Shown here one piece after another: positions 1 to 5,177 of a DNA stretch of 5,270 nucleotides. The notes below the pieces were generated by a model. It was not told where the DNA came from, did no database searches, and worked only from the letters and a program-made list of their open reading frames with translations. How positions within the stretch are numbered: position 1 is the stretch's first letter; each line of letters begins with the position of its first letter. The stretch is from NCBI GenBank assembly GCA_027026055.1, contig JALVPA010000095.1:1-5270 (forward strand), read 5' to 3'. The position numbers were made by a program, and so were the translations under genes. This DNA comes from Campylobacteraceae bacterium (GTDB lineage: Bacteria > Campylobacterota > Campylobacteria > Campylobacterales > Sulfurovaceae).

Positions 1-399
1 GACTCGTTGCTGGATGTAGGTACGGGTGCCGGATTTCCGGGATTGGTTTTGGCTATCGCATGGAGAGAATCCGAGATTGTGTTGACGGAGCCGATAAAAA
101 AACGTGCGGCGTTTTTAAAATACGTATGTGCCGACTTGGGATTAAAGCATGTTCGGGTCGTATCGAAGCGCGTCGAAGAGATTGTTCACCCTCCGTTTGC
201 GTTGATTACGTCGCGTGCGGTGACCGATACGAAAATGTTGTTGAATTTGACGCAACACGTAAGCGACGCGCAAACGCATTATCTTTTCTATAAAGGAAGT
301 CGGGCGGAAGAAGAGGCGACCTTTCTCGGTAATCAGTACGATTATGATATAGTACGTAAAGGGAAACGACACTACCTTTATATCAAGGGTCGCAAATGA
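1..399 (+). CDS. rsmG: 16S rRNA (guanine527-N7)-methyltransferase RsmG, 5' end outside window
   Basis: RsmG (GidB) uses S-adenosylmethionine to methylate N7 of G527 in 16S rRNA of the small ribosomal subunit; in many bacteria its loss gives low-level streptomycin resistance. The reading frame is open from base 1, and 132 residues are visible. It begins right at the SAM-binding motif I (LLDVGTGAGFPG, visible residues 3-14). The acidic residue after the second strand (LTEP) and the family motif SRAV follow, then YKG and a closing strand HYLYIKGRK. The E. coli protein is about 207 residues, so roughly 65-70 N-terminal residues lie upstream of the window. An internal TTG at position 7 is not a real start because it would cut off the fold before motif I. 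The stop codon overlaps the next start as ATGA, which suggests translational coupling. Identification is by motif and order of conserved blocks and is firm. Confidence 0.95.
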   Translation, partial: DSLLDVGTGAGFPGLVLAIAWRESEIVLTEPIKKRAAFLKYVCADLGLKHVRVVSKRVEEIVHPPFALITSRAVTDTKMLLNLTQHVSDAQTHYLFYKGSRAEEEATFLGNQYDYDIVRKGKRHYLYIKGRK

Positions 400-635
400 T
401 ATTGAAACTGGTTTTGTTTGCCGTCGCGGCATTGCTGATTTACAAATGGCTGGGCGGTAGCGTCTCTTTGCCGAAAGCCAAGCCGAAACGGCGCAGCAAA
501 GGCAAACCCTCCGTCAAAGATGCGGAGATGGTGGAGTGCGACGAGTGCGGCATTTACGTTTCGATAGAAGAGACAACGTTGGTAAATGGAAAATACATTT
601 GCGAGGATTGTTTAAATAAGGAGAAAGCGCGATGA
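396..635 (+). CDS. PP0621-family small membrane-anchored protein with a four-cysteine Zn-ribbon-like tail
   Basis: This is a 79-residue protein of the uncharacterised PP0621 type; its function is not known. Residues 1-20 form one hydrophobic helix (ILKLVLFAVAALLIYKWLGG), likely a membrane anchor rather than a cleaved signal. A strongly basic linker follows (about residues 27-37, KAKPKRRSKGK). The C-terminal third carries CDEC (C48, C51) and CEDC (C69, C72), a CxxC-x17-CxxC arrangement expected to bind one zinc ion, with the ribbon placed in the cytoplasm by the positive-inside rule. The start overlaps the rsmG stop by 4 nt, and the stop overlaps the next start by 4 nt. The short length, anchor and paired cysteines match the family, which I recall next to rsmG in Campylobacterota. 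Zinc binding and topology are inferred. Confidence 0.85.
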   Translation: MILKLVLFAVAALLIYKWLGGSVSLPKAKPKRRSKGKPSVKDAEMVECDECGIYVSIEETTLVNGKYICEDCLNKEKAR

Positions 636-1024
636 TCTTGATAGGTCACCCTTGGATAGAGAGTCCGCGATTTTGCCGCGTCTATAGTAAAAAGGATATA
701 GAAGCGACATCTCCGGGCGGCGTTGTATTACTCGAACCTTTGAACGATTCGCACGAATTGGCGGTTTACTGTCAACAAAACGATATCGCTTACGCGGTTG
801 TCATCAACTCTTTGGACGAAGCACTTTATGCCAACGCGCTCGGCGCGGCGTATGCGATTTGCGACAAAGATACGGCGCTTATGGTGCAACCGATTGCAGA
901 AACCTATCTTTTCGATATGAAGATTTTGGTGCTGATCCACAGTGAAAAAGAGATCGGCAAAATTGCCAGAGGAGGCATAGACGGTGTGATTTTCGCTTCC
1001 GCCATCGGTTCGCAGCATGCCTAA
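632..1024 (+). CDS. conserved-looking hypothetical protein, alpha/beta fold, 130 residues
   Basis: I do not recognise this protein. The start is well supported: AAGGAG at 618-623 sits 8 nt before the ATG, the best Shine-Dalgarno in the plus-strand operon, and the ATG overlaps the previous stop by 4 nt. There is no signal peptide or membrane segment, so it is probably cytosolic. The sequence alternates hydrophobic strands and helices: GGVVLLEPL, YAVVINS, AYAICDKD, MKILVLIHS and GVIFA. Two stretches resemble each other, about residues 53-80 (AYAVVINSLDEALYANALGAAYAICDKD) and 95-124 (DMKILVLIHS followed by EKEIGKIARGGIDGVIFASA), as strand-(D/E)EA-helix-G-strand units. This is reminiscent of repeated beta-alpha units in half-barrel or Rossmann-like folds. 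No catalytic motif is evident. Its 3' end overlaps the rhomboid gene by 8 nt. It is a real gene by overlap, RBS and composition; its function is unknown. Confidence 0.85.
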   Translation: MILIGHPWIESPRFCRVYSKKDIEATSPGGVVLLEPLNDSHELAVYCQQNDIAYAVVINSLDEALYANALGAAYAICDKDTALMVQPIAETYLFDMKILVLIHSEKEIGKIARGGIDGVIFASAIGSQHA

Positions 1025-1694
1025 GCGTATTTCGGTTTCTCCCACAACACTTCTTATTTTACTAAACGGTATCGTTTATATGTTTTTGGCCGTTGCAAAC
1101 GGCGGTTTTGTGACAATCGATTTGAAACTTTTGGCTTATACCGGAGCGCTTTTCGCTCCCACGGTAGTCGAGGAAGGCGAGTGGTGGCGTTTGCTAAGCG
1201 CAATGTTTTTGCACAGCGGCATGACGCATTTGCTTATGAATATGGTATCGCTTTATATCGTCGGACGAATGTTGGAGCGTTTTGTATCGGCTTACGCCTA
1301 TACGGTTATCTATTTTGCTTCGGGTATTGTCGGCGGATTGTTGTCACTGTATGTACATCCGCTGAGCATCGGCGTGGGTGCAAGCGGTGCGATTTTCGGA
1401 ATATTCGGAGCGTTGGTTGGTATTGTCGTAGCCAACAAAGTGCGTATGGGCGGCTATTTTAACGAAGCGATGAGAGAGATTGCGGCTGTGCTAGGTATCA
1501 ATCTTTTTATCGGACTTGCCATTCCCGAAATCGATATGACGGCACATATCGGCGGATTGATAACGGGCTTTGCGGGAGGATGGTCGTATACGAAAAAGAG
1601 ACGTTTCTTTTTTGTTTTTATCGTTATAACTTTTGTTGCGGCGCTTTATTTGGTCGGTAGTTCGGATGCCTCTTATGTTGCGGCTGTTAGGTAG
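1017..1694 (+). CDS. rhomboid family intramembrane serine protease
   Basis: Rhomboids are integral inner-membrane proteases that cut substrate transmembrane helices with a Ser-His dyad. All core signatures are present in 225 residues. The loop-1 WR motif is seen in EGEWWRLL (about 53-60). HSGMTHLLMNM at 66-76 supplies the oxyanion-side residues, including H71 and N75. GASG at 121-124 holds the nucleophile S123, and AHIGG at 176-180 holds the general base H177. Hydrophobic segments lie near residues 10-30, 68-85, 93-113, 119-139, 153-170 and 174-190. An additional one at about 197-213 follows a KKRR cluster, so a 6+1 topology is likely. No Shine-Dalgarno is visible before the ATG; the 8-nt overlap with the upstream gene suggests coupled translation. 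The 3' end overlaps the lipoprotein gene. The substrate cannot be read from the sequence. Confidence 0.95.
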   Translation: MPKRISVSPTTLLILLNGIVYMFLAVANGGFVTIDLKLLAYTGALFAPTVVEEGEWWRLLSAMFLHSGMTHLLMNMVSLYIVGRMLERFVSAYAYTVIYFASGIVGGLLSLYVHPLSIGVGASGAIFGIFGALVGIVVANKVRMGGYFNEAMREIAAVLGINLFIGLAIPEIDMTAHIGGLITGFAGGWSYTKKRRFFFVFIVITFVAALYLVGSSDASYVAAVR

Positions 1695-2214
1695 TGCGAT
1701 TGTCGTATGGATAGCGACGGGATGCGGCGAACCGCAAAAAGCGGCGTATATAAAGCAACGTCATGCATTGACAATCGCTTTACACAAGATTGACAACGAA
1801 ATCGATATATCCGAAAGCAAACGGTTGGCTTCGAGGATATTGCAACGTAGTAAAACGTTGACACAAAAGTTTGAACGCTCACTCTCCCCCGTTTTTCATA
1901 ACTTCTTGGTCGATATGCATCTGAAAAAGGGCGGACTTTGTTGGCACTACGCCGATGCGATCTATCTTGACCTTTTGCGCCACCAAGCGATCTTTCCACA
2001 CTATCGTTTTCATCTTGTTGTCGCGCACAAGGGGGAATATTTTCGCGAACACAATACAGTGCTTGTCGTTGCCAAAGACAAGCCGTTAAACAAGGGACTT
2101 GTGATCGATGCGTGGCGCGATAACAAACGTTTGGTTTTCTACCCCTTCTACAAAGACCCCGATTATCGATGGGAACACCGAAAGGACAGGTGTCTTTGTG
2201 AGATTAGAAATTAG
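1666..2214 (+). CDS. putative lipoprotein with candidate Cys-His-Asp papain/transglutaminase-like site
   Basis: This is a 182-residue protein from the ATG at 1666. A second ATG at 1675 (179 residues) is equally possible, and a TTG at 1633 would add an unlikely extension. The N terminus is a hydrophobic helix ending in a lipobox-like IATGC, which makes C20 the probable lipidated residue and places the protein in the periplasm, on the inner or outer membrane. A charged helical region follows (about 25-80). The conserved-looking part is GGLCWHYADAIYLDL (C92 at the start of a helix), REHNTVLVVA (H129) and GLVIDAWRD (D148). This spacing and context fit a papain/transglutaminase-like Cys-His-Asp triad. 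I recall similar uncharacterised proteins with GLC-W/Y-H, REHN and LDxWR motifs in other Proteobacteria. It overlaps the rhomboid gene by 29 nt. The last residues and the stop fall inside the intergenic repeat. Enzyme activity is inferred, not known. Confidence 0.8.
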   Translation: MPLMLRLLGSAIVVWIATGCGEPQKAAYIKQRHALTIALHKIDNEIDISESKRLASRILQRSKTLTQKFERSLSPVFHNFLVDMHLKKGGLCWHYADAIYLDLLRHQAIFPHYRFHLVVAHKGEYFREHNTVLVVAKDKPLNKGLVIDAWRDNKRLVFYPFYKDPDYRWEHRKDRCLCEIRN

Positions 2215-2250
2215 AAATGAGTGTAATGAGTAACGAGGAACCGAAGAGAG

Positions 2251-2304
2251 AGAAGAGTGATGAGTGATGAGAGAAGAGTGATGAGAGAAGAGTGATGAGA
2301 GAAG
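2251..2304. repeat. 14-bp tandem repeat, three full copies
   Basis: The unit AGAAGAGTGATGAG occurs exactly at 2251-2264, 2272-2285 and 2286-2299. A half-unit TGATGAG lies between the first two (2265-2271), and a partial AGAAG follows at 2300-2304, leading into the GGAG before the hairpin. The copies are identical, which points to recent slippage or strong homogenisation. Copy number is likely to vary between strains. Confidence 0.9.
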
Positions 2305-2324
2305 GAGCGGGGGCTTTAGCCCCG
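2304..2324. repeat. G/C palindrome (hairpin) of copy A; possible convergent terminator
   Basis: GGGGCTTTAGCCCC (2310-2323) is a perfect palindrome, able to form a five- to six-pair stem with a short TTTA or TT loop, preceded by GGAG at 2304-2307. On the + strand a T-rich tract (TTATTTTTTCTTC) starts 8 nt after the stem, so it might end transcription of the rsmG-rhomboid-lipoprotein operon. The gap between stem and U-tract is longer than in a classical intrinsic terminator. On the minus strand no U-tract follows, so it would not be a good terminator for pabB. The same core recurs at 4441-4458. Confidence 0.6.
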
Positions 2325-2353
2325 TGTCATGTTATTTTTTCTTCTTTCAAATT

Positions 2354-3328
2354 TCAAAGAGGCAGATAGATCTTGTCGATAAGCTCTTCGTACTCACTGC
2401 GCGCATCGCTGTCTATCGTGATGCCGCCGCCGCTTTTGTATCGTAGTCCTTTTCCGCTCTTTTCGATAAAGCGGATCATCACCGCACTATCGAAACCGTT
2501 GCCGTCGTAGATACCGAAAATTCCCGTATAAAAACTGCGGCGATAGTTTTCGACCGCTTCGATGATCTCACAGGTTTTCTTTTTGGGTGTGCCGGTGACG
2601 GAGCCTGCGGGGGTGATGGCGTCGACGATTTTGCCTATGTTGCTATGCCAATCGCTTTCGAGCTTTGCCGTGATTTCCGAACTAACTTGCAACAGGCGTT
2701 TGTCGCCTGCCGTGATCTTGTCAATGTAGCGAAAACGCTCTACGCGCACCTCTTTGCCCACGATGCCCAGATCGTTGCGCATCAGATCGACGATCATCAC
2801 ATGTTCCGCCATCTCTTTTTCGTTTGACAAAATCGCCGTTTCGGCATCGGGAAGCGCCGCGTCGATCGTACCTTTCATCGGGTAGGTGCGGATAGTATTG
2901 CCTTCGATTTTGACAAAGCGTTCGGGCGAAAAGCAGACGAAACGATCTTTGAGATAGAGTTTGAATTTCGCTTTGGAAAAATAAAAAATCTCTTCAAGGC
3001 TCAGGTCGGTTTTTATCGGTGTGGCAAAGGTGAGGTTGAGAAGATAGGTATTGCCGTGCCGTATCTCTTCGCGCACTTTCTCAAGCGCTGTTTTGTAAGT
3101 CGTAAAGTCAACGGGAAATTTCTCGAAGCGATACGTCCTGTCACGCTTTCGTCGCGGTGTATTGCGTCGATCTTGCAGTTTGTATTTGACGGTATTGTTA
3201 TCTAACTTTTCAAGCGGCGAGACAAAGAGCGCCGTTTTGTCGTAAGAGAGGATAAACAGAAAGGGTGTGCGCAAGCTTCCCAAGCGATTCATCTGTACAA
3301 AGCCGTCGTTTCGGGTGTACCATGCCAT
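2354..3328 (-). CDS. pabB: aminodeoxychorismate synthase component I (PabB)
   Basis: PabB, with the glutaminase PabA, converts chorismate and ammonia to 4-amino-4-deoxychorismate, the precursor of p-aminobenzoate and folate. The chorismate-binding domain is clear: HGNTYLLNLT (91-100), FSPERF (133-138), PMKGT (150-154), AEHVMIVDLMRNDLG (174-188), ITPAGSVTGTPK (238-249) and YTGIFGIYDG (267-276), then GGGITIDSD near the end. K152 in PMKGT is the lysine that marks PabB; anthranilate synthase TrpE has alanine there. At 324 residues it is shorter than E. coli PabB (about 453), lacking most of the N-terminal subdomain, as in other short Campylobacterota forms, and it is not fused to a PabC lyase. 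The chosen ATG has GGAGAG about 10 nt upstream; a second ATG at codon 13 has no Shine-Dalgarno. It is probably co-transcribed with pyrB and the small ORF upstream. The pabA partner is not in the window. Confidence 0.93.
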   Translation of the reverse strand: MAWYTRNDGFVQMNRLGSLRTPFLFILSYDKTALFVSPLEKLDNNTVKYKLQDRRNTPRRKRDRTYRFEKFPVDFTTYKTALEKVREEIRHGNTYLLNLTFATPIKTDLSLEEIFYFSKAKFKLYLKDRFVCFSPERFVKIEGNTIRTYPMKGTIDAALPDAETAILSNEKEMAEHVMIVDLMRNDLGIVGKEVRVERFRYIDKITAGDKRLLQVSSEITAKLESDWHSNIGKIVDAITPAGSVTGTPKKKTCEIIEAVENYRRSFYTGIFGIYDGNGFDSAVMIRFIEKSGKGLRYKSGGGITIDSDARSEYEELIDKIYLPL

Positions 3329-3331
3329 CTT

Positions 3332-3460
3332 TTATCTGCTCTCCAGTCTGCACTTTAGCGTCTTGTCCATAGCGACGAAGGAGAACCCAACCCCGAAGGG
3401 GCGCTTGCGTTTTCGACTGTCGGAGCTATGGTGCAAGATGTGATAAACGCGCGTATGCAT
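3332..3460 (-). CDS. candidate small basic protein, 42 residues, between pyrB and pabB
   Basis: This open frame fills almost the whole pyrB-pabB gap. Its ATG lies 4 nt after the pyrB TGA, and its TAA is separated from the pabB ATG by only 3 nt. The product reads MHTRVYHILHHSSDSRKRKR, then PFGVGFSFVAMDKTLKCRLE, then SR. It is very basic, with an RKRKR cluster at 16-20, a glycine/phenylalanine patch PFGVGFSF at 21-28 and one cysteine (C37). Third codon positions are G/C-rich, like its neighbours. No Shine-Dalgarno precedes the ATG, so translation would rest on re-initiation after pyrB. It lies in the same frame as pabB, so an alternative is that it is only the leader of pabB and not a gene. I do not recognise the protein. 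The tight packing is the main support. Confidence 0.5.
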   Translation of the reverse strand: MHTRVYHILHHSSDSRKRKRPFGVGFSFVAMDKTLKCRLESR

Positions 3461-3464
3461 GGTG

Positions 3465-4340
3465 TCAGCTGTCAAGAAGCAGCAGTTTCAAAATCGCCAT
3501 ACGTACAAAGACACCGTTGCGTACCTGCTCAAGCACTTTGCAGCGCGGATCGGAGAGCATCTCGTCGCTGATGTCGATATTGCGCATGACCGGTCCGGGA
3601 TGCAAAAGCAAGATATCGCGTGCGCCGAGGCGCGCCTTGTCGATGCAGTAGTGTTTGGCATATGCGCCATAGTCGTCGAAAATCGGCTTGCTGTGGCGCT
3701 CCAGTTGTGCGCGCAGGCTCATGACGACATCGACATCGTCAAGCACCGCTTCGAGATGTTCGTATTTGGGCAGGTCGCTTTGCGGCATAAAGGGTTCGGG
3801 CGCAACCAATTTCACCTCCATCCCCATACGCGTAAAAAGACGTATGCCCGAGCTCGCGACGCGTGAGTTGACGATATCGCCGACGATAGCGATCTTTTTG
3901 CCGCGCAGATCGCCGAAGTACTCTTTCATCGTAAAGAGATCGAGCAGCGCTTGCGAAGGATGCGCGTAATTGCCCGCGCCCGCATTGATCACCGGTACCA
4001 TCTTCATCGCCGCCAGTTCTCTCGGCGTTTCGTTGCGAGAGTGGCGGACGATCACCCCGTCGGGCTCCATGGCGCAGAGGTTGGCAAAGGTATCTTCTAA
4101 GCTTTCGCCTTTTTTGGTCGAAGAGCGACTCGGATCGAGGTGCACCACCGCCGCACCGAGGCGCTTGGCGGCGACTTCGAAGGAGCTACGGGTGCGCGTG
4201 GAGGGTTCGAAAAAGAGGGTGATAAGCAGTTTGTCGCGCAAAAGTGCGGGCGGACGTCGGCGTTTGAAACGCGCGGCATCGTTTAGTATCGCTTCGATTT
4301 GCACATCCGTTAAGTCGTCGGTATCGATGAGGTGTTGCAT
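3465..4340 (-). CDS. pyrB: aspartate carbamoyltransferase catalytic subunit
   Basis: PyrB joins carbamoyl phosphate and aspartate to give N-carbamoyl-aspartate, the first committed step of pyrimidine synthesis, in the cytosol as a trimer. All ATCase blocks are present in 291 residues, close to the usual 300-310. These are FFEPSTRTRSSFE (43-55, carbamoyl-phosphate site), SSTKKGES (73-80, the lysine loop reaching the neighbouring subunit's site), VIVRHS (96-101), HPSQALLDLFT (127-137), IVGDIVNSRVASS (152-164), VVMSLRAQLER (205-215, aspartate side) and LLHPGPVMRNIDI (245-257). The SSTKKGES loop separates it from ornithine carbamoyltransferase. The ATG has GGAG (4349-4352 on the complement) 8 nt upstream and an extended -10 box behind it. 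No pyrI regulatory subunit is next to it. The small ORF and pabB follow closely on the same strand. Confidence 0.97.
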   Translation of the reverse strand: MQHLIDTDDLTDVQIEAILNDAARFKRRRPPALLRDKLLITLFFEPSTRTRSSFEVAAKRLGAAVVHLDPSRSSTKKGESLEDTFANLCAMEPDGVIVRHSRNETPRELAAMKMVPVINAGAGNYAHPSQALLDLFTMKEYFGDLRGKKIAIVGDIVNSRVASSGIRLFTRMGMEVKLVAPEPFMPQSDLPKYEHLEAVLDDVDVVMSLRAQLERHSKPIFDDYGAYAKHYCIDKARLGARDILLLHPGPVMRNIDISDEMLSDPRCKVLEQVRNGVFVRMAILKLLLLDS

Positions 4341-4368
4341 GATTAAGGCTCCGGAGAAGATTTATGTG

Positions 4369-4377
4369 ATTATAGCA
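4369..4377 (-). promoter_or_regulatory. extended -10 promoter of pyrB-pabB
   Basis: On the minus strand the sequence reads TGCTATAAT, a perfect -10 hexamer with the TGn extension. Start of transcription is expected near 4362, giving a leader of only about 22 nt before the pyrB ATG. No TTGACA-like -35 is visible 17 nt upstream, as is usual for sigma-70 promoters of Campylobacterota. The leader is too short for an attenuator. Confidence 0.7.
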
Positions 4378-4395
4378 AAGAGGAGGGAAATTGGG

Positions 4396-4530
4396 GATTA
4401 GAAATTAGGAATTAGAAATGAGGAATGAGCAATTATGGAGGCGGGACTTTAGTCTCGCAATGATTTAGTGAAGAATGAGGAGAGAAGGGTGAAGAGATTA
4501 AAAAATTAGAAATTAGAAGTTAGAAATTAA
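4396..4530. repeat. intergenic A/G-rich repeat, copy B
   Basis: This second copy of the repeat family lies between bioD and pyrB. It opens with GATTAGAAATTAG (4396-4408), then ATTAGAAATGAGGAATGAG (4411-4429), GGAG plus a hairpin (4437-4458), an A/G-rich stretch with GAATGAGGAGAGAAGGG, and closing TTAGAAATTAG (4506-4516) and TTAGAAATTAA (4520-4530) units. The 11-mer TTAGAAATTAG thus bounds the copy on both sides as a direct repeat. It lacks the 14-bp array of copy A. Its left end is about 20 bp upstream of the pyrB -10 box, so it supplies the DNA where a -35 would lie. There is no coding potential. Confidence 0.75.
4437..4458. repeat. G/C palindrome (hairpin) of copy B
   Basis: GGAG (4437-4440) is followed by GCGGGACTTTAGTCTCGC (4441-4458), an eight-pair stem with one G-T wobble (4444/4455) and a TT centre. 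Compared with copy A, the CTTTAG core and the GGAG are the same, while one stem pair is changed from G-C (2313/2320) to A-T (4446/4453). It lies downstream of bioD on the minus strand, but no U-tract follows it in that direction, so a terminator role is doubtful. Confidence 0.7.
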
Positions 4531-4544
4531 AAAGATGTTGCGGT

Positions 4545-5177
4545 TTAAAGCGCATCGACAAAGCGTTGCAAGCCTTCCTCGACAGACCACCAATCGGGAA
4601 AGTGCGCGTCATAGTAGGGCTGCGTTACCGTAGCGAAGTGTTCTTTTTCTTCATAGAGGTTAACGCACCAGTCGAAATCGACGTTGCGTGTTTTAAGCGC
4701 TTCGATGCTTAGAAGCGTTTCGTTGATGCAGCCGAGGCGACTTGGGGTGACCAGCAACGCTTTGCTCTCAAAAAGCGTGATAAGGTCGATCATCATTGTC
4801 GTTTCGGTGACAGGCACCATCAGTCCGCCCGCGCCTTCGACAACTAAGATGTCACAAAGCGACGAGAGGCGACGATAGGTGTCAACAATCGTGTCAATGG
4901 AGACAATCTTCTTTTTATCTGCACATAAAGGCGCTGCGGGCAGCGAAAAGGTGTATGCCGTGACATCTGTCGGCGACAACGATAGGAAGTTGTCGTTGTG
5001 ATGTTGACATCTTTCGAGAAGTAGTGAGGCGTCTTGCGGTGTGCCCGATACTCCCGTTTCGATCGGTTTGAAGACGCCGGGGGTGTATCCCGCGGTGGCA
5101 AGTGCTTCGATAAGACGAAGCGAGGTGTGGGTTTTTCCCACATCGGTACCGGTGGCGGTGACGAAAATCGAACGCAT
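4545..5177 (-). CDS. bioD: ATP-dependent dethiobiotin synthetase
   Basis: BioD closes the ureido ring of dethiobiotin from 7,8-diaminopelargonate, CO2 and ATP, the next-to-last step of biotin synthesis, in the cytosol as a dimer. The 210-residue product begins MRSIFVTATGTDVGKT, with the P-loop GTDVGKT at 10-16. KPIETG (37-42) holds the lysine that binds substrate. VEGAGG (113-118) and VTPSRLGCINETLLS (143-157) match the corresponding blocks of E. coli BioD (VEGAGG, LGCIN). The E. coli enzyme is about 225 residues, so length is normal. The start is set by the P-loop distance and by GGAG (5185-5188 on the complement) 7 nt upstream; an in-frame extension to 5252 would add 25 residues unlike any BioD. 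It stands alone, without other bio genes in the window, and is divergent to the next gene. Confidence 0.95.
   Translation of the reverse strand: MRSIFVTATGTDVGKTHTSLRLIEALATAGYTPGVFKPIETGVSGTPQDASLLLERCQHHNDNFLSLSPTDVTAYTFSLPAAPLCADKKKIVSIDTIVDTYRRLSSLCDILVVEGAGGLMVPVTETTMMIDLITLFESKALLVTPSRLGCINETLLSIEALKTRNVDFDWCVNLYEEKEHFATVTQPYYDAHFPDWWSVEEGLQRFVDAL

Larger units (their letters stand above)
2202..2340. repeat. intergenic A/G-rich repeat, copy A
   Basis: This stretch between two convergent genes is almost all purine on the + strand until the hairpin. It opens with GATTAGAAATTAG (2202-2214), continues as AAATGAG and AATGAG units, then a 14-bp tandem array (2251-2304), then GGAG and a G/C hairpin (2304-2324), and ends with a T-rich run (2335-2347). 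The opening 13-mer, the ATTAGAAATGAG stretch and the GGAG-CGGG-CTTTAG hairpin core all recur in the intergenic region at 4396-4530, in the same order and orientation. No transposase gene is present. It could be a small non-autonomous or REP-like element, or decayed remains of one. The 3' end of the lipoprotein gene runs into it. Confidence 0.75.

Noticed and set aside
1633..1665. TTG start for the lipoprotein gene
   Set aside because: It would place an extra 11 residues before the signal sequence and deepen the overlap with the rhomboid gene; ATG codons at 1666 and 1675 give a normal lipoprotein signal.
2251..2304. Tandem array as a CRISPR
   Set aside because: The units are 14 bp with no unique spacers and there are no cas genes.
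2344..2359. CTTTCAAATTTCAAAG imperfect palindrome at the pabB stop
   Set aside because: It is A/T-rich with a central mismatch and overlaps the stop codon; too weak to call a site.
3390..3402. CCCCTTCGGGG stem (minus strand) as a terminator between pyrB and pabB
   Set aside because: The stem is only three to four pairs and no U-tract follows; it falls within the small ORF and would cut off pabB.
3459..4401. Long plus-strand frames opposite pyrB
   Set aside because: They are antisense shadows of a fully motif-supported pyrB, with no ribosome binding sites and no recognisable protein features.
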